Origin: an archaeon | GTDB taxonomy: Archaea; Hydrothermarchaeota; Hydrothermarchaeia; JALTZZ01; JALUTC01 | NCBI GenBank assembly: GCA_027058345.1 | Contig: JALUTC010000195.1 | Location: forward strand, 1 to 7,808 | Length of the DNA: 7,808 bases | Direction: 5' to 3' | Part shown: positions 1 through 7,100 of the stretch, piece after piece | Position numbering within the stretch: position 1 is the first letter of the stretch | Layout of the letters: every line of letters starts with the position of its first letter | Notes under the pieces: generated by a model | The model's input: only the letters and a program-made list of their open reading frames with translations | Databases searched by the model: none | What the model was told of the DNA's origin: nothing | Position numbers and translations under genes: made by a program

Positions 1-591
1 CAATGGATTATATTTGAATTCTTCTCCCCAAAAGACAAACGTACATGATGTTAGCTTAAACTCCTTTGTCTTATATATAGCTTCCTTTAAATCTAATCCA
101 GAAACAATCTTCTTCTTTTCCATCTCCTTTATCCTTTTAACCCTTTCCTGAAATTTTTTCATCAACGCCTTCTGCTTCTTCCTCCTTTCAATCGCTATAC
201 TCGTTGTCTCATAAAATAATCTCAAACCTAAAAATACCATTACCAATCCCACAAGAAATTTAAACGGTTCAGGTTTATACAAGTAGTTTACTCTAATATA
301 TGCACCAAAAAATGCACCAATAATTGCTCCAAGTCCTGCAATACCTCCTAAAGCCCAGGCCATTCTTCTCTCTTTCAAATATCCATATATTCCACCAATT
401 GGTGCTATTAAATTTATCACAAGATTTGTGGCTGATACGCTCGGATTTGTATAATTGAAAAATGTAATCATGAACGGCAATGTTAAAAATGCACCTGTAA
501 GCCCAACCCATCCAAGAACTAATGCACATAAATAACCTACAATTATAGGAATTATTGGATTAACATCAATCTGTGCTACTTCGAAATACAT
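1..591 (-). CDS. TauE/SafE-family membrane transporter, C-terminal end cut by window edge
   Basis: An open frame starts at an ATG at 591 and runs without a stop to base 1, giving 197 residues of a protein whose C-terminal half lies outside the window. Hydrophobic segments are visible at about residues 11-45, 53-72, 78-100 and 109-128. A glycine-rich stretch (GWVGLTGAFLTLPF, 27-40) resembles the start of the first TauE repeat, and SATNLVINLIAPIGG (53-67) resembles the conserved block after it. A strongly basic, probably cytosolic linker follows (about 135-178, many Lys/Arg), then a WGEEFKYNP segment. That linker between two half-repeats is typical of archaeal members. The family (TauE/SafE, PF01925) carries sulfite, sulfoacetate or other anions across the membrane; the substrate cannot be told here. 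It lies 57 bp downstream of egsA on the same strand but has a putative promoter of its own. Family call is fairly secure, substrate unknown. Confidence 0.8.
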   Translation of the reverse strand, partial: MYFEVAQIDVNPIIPIIVGYLCALVLGWVGLTGAFLTLPFMITFFNYTNPSVSATNLVINLIAPIGGIYGYLKERRMAWALGGIAGLGAIIGAFFGAYIRVNYLYKPEPFKFLVGLVMVFLGLRLFYETTSIAIERRKKQKALMKKFQERVKRIKEMEKKKIVSGLDLKEAIYKTKEFKLTSCTFVFWGEEFKYNPL

Positions 592-628
592 ATTTAATAA
601 TTTATTGATGATAATAAAATTTTCGATT

Positions 629-637
629 TTTTATAAA
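629..637 (-). promoter_or_regulatory. Putative TATA box for the TauE/SafE gene
   Basis: On the minus strand the gap between the egsA stop (649) and the transporter ATG (591) holds TTTATAAAA, preceded by a purine-rich GAAAAATGA that could act as a BRE. Placing transcription start about 26 bases downstream gives a leader of roughly 16 nt. The match to archaeal TATA boxes is good, but the gap is AT-rich, so chance is possible. Confidence 0.4.
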
Positions 638-648
638 TCATTTTTCTA

Positions 649-1692
649 CTAGAATATTCCAATTTCCTCACAGATTTTAACAATATCATCTCTGCTCAAA
701 TTTTTATATTCAAGAATCGTAAACCTATCAGGCTTAACTTCCCTAGCTTTTAATATTGCTTGTATAAAATCTTCCTTATCTATTTTAACATCATATATAC
801 TTGTAGGACACCTAAGTTCCATCATTATCTCTCTTATCCTTTTCCAATCTTTACCATGTAAGTATAAGAAGAAAATCGTAGCAAGTGAAACCTTTTCTCC
901 ATGAAGTATATCATTTCCAGGCTTTATTATATCTAAAGCATGTGCAAACTTATGTTCGGCACCACTTGCAGGTCTAGAAGAATTTGCTATGCTTATCGAT
1001 ATTCCCGATGCAACCAGTGCTTTTATTAATTTTTTAATACCTAATGTTTCTCCCCTCTTTATTAATCTCCTGTACTTTATAACAGTTCTAGCAGCCATTA
1101 ATGCAAGATTTGCGGCATATTCACTGAATGGTTCCCTCCTTATCCTTCTCGCAAGCTTCCAATCTTCAATCGCGGAGAACTTTGCAAGCAAATCTCCACA
1201 ACCGCTTGCCGTTAATCTATATGGTGCACTTTTCAAAATTTCCAAATCCGCTATTATCGCATATGGGGGTTTTGCCTTAATCGAATAAGGTATGCCTTCC
1301 TTAAATATGGATGCAAACGAAGATGAAATACCATCGTGAGATGCACAGGTAGGAATGCTTACAAATTCCGTATCAGTTTCCTTTGCAAGAACTTTAGCAA
1401 TGTCTATTACTTTTCCACCGCCAATTGCTATGATAAAGAAACTATCATTGAAATCTATTTCATTCTTTATTCTTAATACCTCATTATAATTAGAACTCAA
1501 TACGATAAAACTTCTCACGTTAAAATTTGAAGATAATTTCTTCTCAACACATCTCCCAACTAAATTGTACGTTTTCCTACCAGATAGGATTATGCAATTC
1601 CTTTGATGAAATAACCTAGCAATTATATTGTTGATATCTTCGATTATCTTCTCTCCTATATATATCTCTCTTGGAAATTGCATCCATCTCAT
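649..1692 (-). CDS. egsA: sn-Glycerol-1-phosphate dehydrogenase (NAD(P)-dependent)
   Basis: This enzyme reduces dihydroxyacetone phosphate to sn-glycerol-1-phosphate in the cytoplasm, the step that fixes the stereochemistry of archaeal membrane lipids. Counting from the ATG at 1692 (347 residues), the N-terminal MQFPREIYIGEK block matches the usual start of the family. The nucleotide-binding AIGGGKVIDIAK lies near residues 89-100 and PTCASHDGISSS near 114-125. The expected metal ligands are present: Asp in GCGD (167), His in GAEHKF (247) and His in LHGEK (264). Length is normal for the family. The frame stays open upstream to a TTG at 1722 with another ATG at 1713; those starts would overlap the preceding gene by 26 or 17 bp. 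I chose 1692 because the conserved region begins right after it and it sits 4 bases past the upstream stop. However, a GAGAGGT at 1720-1714 is poorly spaced for any of these starts. It appears to be the last gene of a cluster with the ArcS-N-like and nuclease genes. Confidence 0.93.
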   Translation of the reverse strand: MRWMQFPREIYIGEKIIEDINNIIARLFHQRNCIILSGRKTYNLVGRCVEKKLSSNFNVRSFIVLSSNYNEVLRIKNEIDFNDSFFIIAIGGGKVIDIAKVLAKETDTEFVSIPTCASHDGISSSFASIFKEGIPYSIKAKPPYAIIADLEILKSAPYRLTASGCGDLLAKFSAIEDWKLARRIRREPFSEYAANLALMAARTVIKYRRLIKRGETLGIKKLIKALVASGISISIANSSRPASGAEHKFAHALDIIKPGNDILHGEKVSLATIFFLYLHGKDWKRIREIMMELRCPTSIYDVKIDKEDFIQAILKAREVKPDRFTILEYKNLSRDDIVKICEEIGIF

Positions 1693-1696
1693 ATTA

Positions 1697-2455
1697 TTAG
1701 TATAAACCAACATACCTCTCAAATATATTATACATATCGTTATCTATTATTCTTAAATATTCCATAAGATGTGTGTTGTTACTACAAATATATTCTAAGT
1801 ATTCCCTAAAAGTACCTTTTTTCAAATGATATTTTATATTAAGAAGGATCTCTTTCAATTTATTTATTCCATGATTTATAATATCCTCGACTGTCATTTC
1901 ATTCAAAGATTTATTTGAGCAAACATTACATTTACATGGAATTTCATCAAGATCCGAGATATCTATGAAGTCATTGTTTATAAATATCCTACCTTTATAG
2001 GCTTGGATTTTTAATTCTTCGTAATCGAACAAATCTACTCCAAGATATACAAGTATAGGTATTAATCTTATTGGCGTGAATGCTAAATATATTAAAGTTT
2101 CGAACGATATCTTTTCCCTTAAATCTATAATCCTTTTTATAAAATTTCTTGACTTCTTCGTTATATATATACCATCTGTTATAACAATGATTTGAAAATC
2201 TCTCTCTATATCTACATCCCCTGTCAATTTTAGAACCATTACATTATCGGATATTTCTTTAGAACATGTGTTAAATTCATTAGATAAAAATGAAATTGTC
2301 GCTGGTAAATCTTGTACATATTCCTTAACATTTTCTTCTAAATCATAAATAAGTGTTGGTGTATATATTTTTCTCTCACCATGCTTAACCCTACAAATTC
2401 TTGCAAATCCATAACTTTTAACGACCTTAATATCAGTTCGGCTCTTCTTCATCAT
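1697..2455 (-). CDS. Stand-alone TGT-like protein resembling the N-terminal part of archaeosine synthase ArcS
   Basis: This 252-residue protein carries recognisable landmarks of the tRNA-guanine transglycosylase fold in order. GFARICRVKHG (16-26) with YTPTL (31-35) matches the family's N-terminal strand. VYLGVDLFDY (136-145) places Asp144 at the position of the TGT nucleophile. A zinc site follows, CKCNVC with Cys174, Cys176, Cys179 and His195, then LKKGTFREYLE (211-221), equivalent to the helical segment after the zinc site. The first to third landmarks are only about 125 residues apart, much shorter than in a true TGT. No DSGGF-type base-binding motif is visible. This compaction, and the LIYLAFTP...LVYLGVDLFD pattern, fit the N-terminal TGT-like domain of ArcS (TgtA2). 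ArcS continues with a catalytic core and PUA domain that are absent here, since the protein stops at residue 252. Transglycosylation by it alone is unlikely; it may be a subunit or tRNA-binding partner of a split ArcS (inference). It lies between the nuclease gene (22 bp gap) and egsA. Confidence 0.62.
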   Translation of the reverse strand: MMKKSRTDIKVVKSYGFARICRVKHGERKIYTPTLIYDLEENVKEYVQDLPATISFLSNEFNTCSKEISDNVMVLKLTGDVDIERDFQIIVITDGIYITKKSRNFIKRIIDLREKISFETLIYLAFTPIRLIPILVYLGVDLFDYEELKIQAYKGRIFINNDFIDISDLDEIPCKCNVCSNKSLNEMTVEDIINHGINKLKEILLNIKYHLKKGTFREYLEYICSNNTHLMEYLRIIDNDMYNIFERYVGLY

Positions 2456-2477
2456 CGATCAGTCAGGAATAACCTCA

Positions 2478-3140
2478 TCATTCCTTAAATATTTCATATT
2501 CAATCTTCGCTATCTTATTCGCTGTATCGACAATCCTTTCATATAAACTTTCGTTAACATTAAGCTTGAATTCTTTCATAGAATAATCTCCCTTAGATAC
2601 ATATATTATCGAATATTTTTTAAACCCAAGGAGATATGCATATGCATTTGCCTGAAGAATATGCTCAATGTAAGGTTCGGAAATTTCCACAAAATTTTTA
2701 TCTGAAACAGTTTTTATTTCGTATACAATCTCGTTATCATAATCAACCAAATCCGCTCTTCCAGATACTTTTATATATCGAGGAATTTCTTTCGACGGAA
2801 ATACTATTTCAACCCTAGCCTCCATTTTAACATTATTTCCAGAAACAACTTCTTGTAAAATCTCATGTATTATCTTTCCAACATAAAATATTCTTAAAGA
2901 ATTTATCCTCTGCTTTAAATAATTTAAGAGATAATCCTTGTCTATTAACCCTCTTGTATAAAGATATTGTAAAATCCTTTCGTTTAATATTTCTAATACA
3001 TCTCCCTTACATAACTGTGATATATAATAGTGATATGGTTCAAATTCCTTAAACTCATTAATATAATTCTCTATTATAATATTTTCAAGCATCTTTTTTA
3101 TATCCATATTATTAATGAACGACTTGTTACATGTCTTCAT
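2478..3140 (-). CDS. Cas4/RecB-like PD-(D/E)XK nuclease lacking the C-terminal cysteine cluster
   Basis: The 220-residue product has the ordered active-site signature of the RecB/Cas4 nuclease superfamily. His92 lies in GKIIHEIL, Asp130 in GRADLVD, Glu141 and Lys143 in VYEIKT, and Gln163 in the QANAYAYLLG helix. Together these suggest a metal-dependent DNA nuclease. The N-terminal YYISQLC (38-44) resembles the first cysteine region of Cas4, but the C-terminal group of three cysteines that completes the 4Fe-4S cluster in Cas4 and AddB is missing: the protein ends IEYEIFKE with two consecutive TGA stops. No cas gene or CRISPR array is in view, so I do not call it Cas4. The ATG at 3140 has AAGGA (3149-3145) four bases upstream, but using it makes the gene overlap the divergent plus-strand gene head-to-head. 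An internal ATG at 3107 (residue 12) would avoid that but lacks a ribosome site. Probable role is nucleic acid processing; target unknown. Confidence 0.72.
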   Translation of the reverse strand: MKTCNKSFINNMDIKKMLENIIIENYINEFKEFEPYHYYISQLCKGDVLEILNERILQYLYTRGLIDKDYLLNYLKQRINSLRIFYVGKIIHEILQEVVSGNNVKMEARVEIVFPSKEIPRYIKVSGRADLVDYDNEIVYEIKTVSDKNFVEISEPYIEHILQANAYAYLLGFKKYSIIYVSKGDYSMKEFKLNVNESLYERIVDTANKIAKIEYEIFKE

Positions 3141-3564
3141 ATTATCCTTATTACCAGGAATCGAAGCAAGATATGCTATAATTTATGGCCTATATAAAAA
3201 TTTAAATATAAAAAATCTTGTAATAATATGCTCGATATCAATATTCTTACTATCAATAATCTTATCGTATATAATTCATCTCCTCGATAAGGTCGTTAAA
3301 CAGTTATCTCAAAAATATAATATATTATACAAAATGTATGTTAAGTATATATTATCTATAAGGAAAAGGTTTAAACCATATGAAAGGTATGGAGTATTTG
3401 GATTGATAATTTTCGTTGCAATACCATTACCCATATCAGGAATATATACCGGCGCCTTTATCTCCTATATTTTGGGTTTAAATAAAACGAAAACATTTCT
3501 CTCACTATTTCTTGGAGGAAATATATCGATGATGATAGTTTCAATACCTATAATTATATTATAA
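3115..3564 (+). CDS. Small multi-drug export-type membrane protein (COG2426 family)
   Basis: The only plus-strand gene encodes a 149-residue, very hydrophobic protein. SLLPGIEARYAI (11-22) matches the signature near the N-terminus of the COG2426/PF06695 family. The second signature, KPYERYGVFGLIIFVAIPLP (87-106) followed by SGIYTGAFISYILGL (108-122), matches the usual 'YG..GL..F...PLP.TG..TGA' block; here the usual Thr after PLP is replaced by Ile-Ser. Membrane segments are apparent at about 4-28, 33-57, 93-121 and 127-148, with a basic loop at 58-90. Length is normal. Members are called putative small multi-drug exporters, but their transport function is poorly proven, so the name is a family label. 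The ATG at 3115 is the only reasonable start before the first signature. A TATA-like ATTATAATATTTT at 3073-3085 could drive a short-leader message. Its stop lies inside the end of the convergent arginine decarboxylase gene. Confidence 0.75.
   Translation: MNDLLHVFILSLLPGIEARYAIIYGLYKNLNIKNLVIICSISIFLLSIILSYIIHLLDKVVKQLSQKYNILYKMYVKYILSIRKRFKPYERYGVFGLIIFVAIPLPISGIYTGAFISYILGLNKTKTFLSLFLGGNISMMIVSIPIIIL
3191..3200 (-). promoter_or_regulatory. Possible TATA box for the nuclease/ArcS-N-like/egsA cluster
   Basis: The minus strand reads TTTTTATATA here, about 55 bases before the nuclease ATG at 3140. A start site some 26 bases downstream would leave a leader of about 30 nt that contains the AAGGA ribosome site. 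It lies inside the divergent plus-strand coding region, in AT-rich DNA, so support is weak. Confidence 0.22.
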
Positions 3565-4111
3565 AAACGGCCGCAGCTATAACAGTAGTCCAAATACCAT
3601 TTTCTCTAACAACTGCTGTCTGTGTAATATTCGTTGTATAAATTATCTTTCCACTCATTAAATATGCTTGCTTCTTTTCATCCCAATTCTTTGCAGGATC
3701 AAATTTTATCCCAAGCCTTGTCGCTAACATTGTAGCTGCTAAGTCTTCAGCATATTCTCCAGCCTCCTTTTCATCCAAACCAAATGCATGAAACTCACTT
3801 AAATATCCATACATGCTTCTATCCTTTGGCAATGCACAACCAATGCTTGCAGATATCAATCTATTCTTCTCATTACTTGCATTATAACTTAATACGCAAA
3901 ACACTATCTGACCAGGTTTAAGAAGTTTAAGTCCTTCTTCCTTAGGTATTAGCTCACAGTTTGGTGGAATAATACTAGATACTCGAACTAGATTAAATTC
4001 TGCTATTCCAGCATCCCTTAAAGCAAGTTCAAAACTCTGCAATTTATCCCTATGCTCTCCCACCCCTCTAGTCAGGAAGAATTTCTTAGGTACTAAAGGT
4101 GGAATCTCCAT
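3554..4111 (-). CDS. pdaD: Pyruvoyl-dependent arginine decarboxylase (PvlArgDC)
   Basis: The 185-residue proenzyme matches the pyruvoyl-dependent arginine decarboxylases known from Methanocaldococcus (MJ0316) and relatives. These convert arginine to agmatine, the precursor of archaeal polyamines and of agmatidine in tRNA-Ile. The self-cleavage site is clear in LVRVSSIIPP: cleavage between Ser45 and Ser46 would give a small beta chain and an alpha chain whose Ser46 becomes the pyruvoyl group. Asn40, six residues before the new N-terminus, corresponds to Asn47 of the M. jannaschii enzyme. Glu106 in YLSEFHAF, after the shared IGCALPKDRSMYG region, aligns with catalytic Glu109. The chain is about 20 residues longer than MJ0316, mostly in the C-terminal half. 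The start follows a putative TATA box at leaderless spacing and has no ribosome site, which supports the ATG at 4111. It lies 48 bp after carB; both pathways touch arginine metabolism. The end overlaps the convergent membrane-protein gene by 11 bp. Confidence 0.93.
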   Translation of the reverse strand: MEIPPLVPKKFFLTRGVGEHRDKLQSFELALRDAGIAEFNLVRVSSIIPPNCELIPKEEGLKLLKPGQIVFCVLSYNASNEKNRLISASIGCALPKDRSMYGYLSEFHAFGLDEKEAGEYAEDLAATMLATRLGIKFDPAKNWDEKKQAYLMSGKIIYTTNITQTAVVRENGIWTTVIAAAVFII

Positions 4112-4116
4112 ATAAT

Positions 4117-4130
4117 TAAAAATAAAAATC
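4117..4130 (-). terminator. Possible U-rich terminator after carB
   Basis: The minus strand reads GATTTTTATTTTTA between the carB stop and the pdaD ATG. Two runs of five T without a hairpin fit the oligo-U type of archaeal terminator and could end carAB transcripts. The same bases would form the start-site region of pdaD, so they may have no terminator role. Confidence 0.27.
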
Positions 4131-4137
4131 TGTTATA

Positions 4138-4145
4138 TCTTATAA
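4138..4145 (-). promoter_or_regulatory. Putative TATA box for the arginine decarboxylase gene
   Basis: TTTATAAG on the minus strand is centred about 31 bases before the pdaD ATG at 4111. With the usual archaeal spacing of about 26 bases the transcript would begin some 5 bases before the ATG. The lack of any Shine-Dalgarno sequence in the T-rich bases before the ATG is consistent with a nearly leaderless message independent of carAB. Confidence 0.45.
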
Positions 4146-4159
4146 AGCAAAGCATAAAC

Positions 4160-7100
4160 TTATACAACTTTTTCAACAGCTCTCTTTACTATTCTTAAAC
4201 CTTCCTTATAATATTCATCAAGAGTTTTAACAGAAAGATTCCCATTTCTTATACTACTAATTGCAAGAAGAGCAGCTTTCGCAGCAGTTATCGTAGTTAT
4301 ATAAGGAACCTTAAAATCAACAGCAGCCCTCCTTATCTTATACCCATCGGAATATTGCTTCTTTCCACCTGTAGGAGTGTTTATTATTAAATCTATCTCC
4401 CTGTTTATTATTAAATCGACAACATTTGGCCTCCCTTCAGATACCTTCTTAACTATTTTGCACGGAATTCCATGCTTCAATAAATATTCTCCAGTACCTT
4501 TAGTTGCAAGTATTTCAAAACCTAAATTGTAAAATCCTCTAGCTATTTCAAGTATTTTTTTCTTATCACTATCTCTAACAGATATAAATACCCTTCCACT
4601 TAATGGTAGCTTATTATCTGCTGCTAGTTGAGATTTGTAATATGCAATTCCAAAATCATAATCTATCCCCATAACTTCTCCAGTACTCTTCATTTCTGGT
4701 CCTAATACAGGATCAACACCAGGTAATTTTATGAAAGAAAATACCGATTCCTTAACGCAAACGTAATCCATCTTTATTTCAACATCACTTCCTAAACCAA
4801 AGTCCTTCAACTTCTTTCCTAACAAAATCTTCGTTGCAATTTTAACCAAAGGTATATTTATTGCCTTGCTAACAAAAGGAACTGTTCTACTAGCCCTTGG
4901 ATTTAGTTCTAAAACGTATACCTTATTATCTTTGATTGCCATTTGAATATTAAACAATCCCTTAATCTTTAAGGCCTTTGCAAGCTTTATAGTATAATCC
5001 TTTATCGTATCTATAATCTCCTTGCTTAAAGATTGCGGTGGCATGACCATGCAGGAATCTCCACTATGAACCCCAGCGTATTCAACATGTTCCAAAATTC
5101 CTGCTATAAATACATCCTCCCCATCAGATATTGCATCGACATCAACTTCAATAGCATCTTCTAAAAATTTATCTATTATAACTGGCTTATCCTCAGAAAC
5201 TTTAACAGCTTCTTCAAAATATTCTTCCAAAGATTTCTCATCATATATTATTTCCATACCTCTTCCACCAAGAACATAACTAGGTCTAATCAATACCGGA
5301 AATCCTATCTTCTTAGCTATTTCCTTCGCCTCTTCCTTACTATATGCAATCCCATAGGGTACATAATTTATACCCAATTTATTCAAAAGTTTTGCAAACT
5401 TCTCCCTATCTTCAGCTATATCAATATGAATTGCCTGCGTTCCTAATATTTTAACACCCGCTTTATCCAAATCAAGTGCTAAGTTTATTGGTGTTTGACC
5501 ACCAAATTGTAATATTACACCATCAGGCTTTTCATGCTCTATTAAATTCATGACATCTTCAAATGTTATTGGTTCAAAGTATAATTTATCGCTAACATCG
5601 TAATCTGTTGACACTGTTTCAGGATTATTATTTATAATTATTGCCTCTATTCCTTCTTCCTTTAATGCTTTAACTGCATGAACGCAACAGTAATCGAATT
5701 CTATTCCTTGTCCAATTCTTATAGGACCAGAACCTATTATTAATATCTTCTTCCTCTTACTAACCTTTGACTCATTCACATTATCACAATACGTTGAATA
5801 ATAGTAAGGAGTTGCTGCCTCAAACTCTGCAGCACATGTATCTACGAATTTATAAACAGGATTTATTCCAAACTTTTTCCTCAATTTTCTAACTTCTTCC
5901 TCTGTCGTTTTCAATAAATACGCAATTTGCTTATCCGAAAAGCCTAACTTTTTCGCTTCCCTTAAAATTTCTGGAGTTATTGTCTCAATTGTTAACTTCT
6001 CAAGCTTTTTCTCCATTTCACATATGTTTTTAATCTTGTATAAGAAAAATGGATGTATACCTGTAAGTTCATGAATCTCTTCTATTGACATTCCAGCACG
6101 AATTGCATCATATATATAAAATATTCTTTCATCCGTTGGATTTTTGAGTTTCTCTCTTATTACCTCTAAATCAGTTTCATACCTCCTTCCATCGGCACAA
6201 ATTCCATACCTTTTTATATCTAAACTCCTTATGGCTTTTTGTAATGCTTCTTCAAATGTTCTACCTATTGCCATCACCTCTCCAGTACTCTTCATTTGCG
6301 TACCAATTCTTCTGTCTGCATCCCTGAACTTATCAAAAGGCCATCTTGGAATCTTTACAACGACATAATCCAACGCTGGTTCAAAACAAGCTGTTGTTCT
6401 CTTAGTTATATCATTTAAAACCTCATCCAATGTTAATCCAACCGCTAATTTTGCTGCAATCTTTGCTATTGGATAACCCGTAGCTTTTGATGCAAGAGCA
6501 GAACTTCTCGATACTCTTGGATTAACTTCTATAACATAATATTCAAACTTCTTATCTTTAGGTCTTGGATTTACGGCAAACTGTATATTGCAACCTCCCT
6601 CTATTTTTAATGCTCTTATAATTTTTATGGCAGCATTTCTCAAAATCTGATATTCTTCATCCCTTAAAGTCTGTATAGGAGCTACCACTATCGATTCTCC
6701 AGTATGTATACCCATTGGATCAAAGTTTTCCATACCACAAACTATTATACAATTATCCTTACAATCTCTCATGACTTCGAACTCGAATTCATAATATCCG
6801 AGAAGACTTTTCTCAATCAATACCTGATTTATAAGGCTTAACTTCAATCCCTTTTTAACAATGTTTTCTAATTCAATCTCATTATATGCAACACCCCCTC
6901 CGGTTCCTCCAAGAGTATATGCAGGTCTAACAATTACAGGATATCCTATCTCTTTCGCAACCCTCTTTGCTTCTTCAACGGATGTAACTGCCTTACTTGG
7001 TGGTATAGGCTCGCCTATCTTCCTCATAAGCTTTGCAAACATCTCTCTATCCTCTGCATACATTATCGTTTCAATTTTACTACCAAGAAGAACAACTCCA

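Noticed and set aside
293..529. 78-codon minus-strand frame rich in Trp and Cys
   Set aside because: It is an out-of-frame shadow; the frame that runs from the ATG at 591 to the left edge encodes a recognisable TauE/SafE protein over the same bases.
989..1288. 99-codon plus-strand frame
   Set aside because: It is antisense to the conserved core of egsA, including its metal-ligand motifs, and has no recognisable features.
1697..2455. DpdA-type DNA transglycosylase of a 7-deazaguanine DNA modification system
   Set aside because: The protein is too short and lacks a DSGGF-type base-binding motif; the compact spacing fits the ArcS N-domain better.
2636..2818. 60-codon plus-strand frame
   Set aside because: It is antisense to the nuclease active-site region and shows no family motif.
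2478..3140. A CRISPR-Cas locus, suggested by the Cas4-like protein
   Set aside because: There are no regularly spaced direct repeats and no other cas gene in the window, and the protein lacks the Cas4 cysteine cluster.
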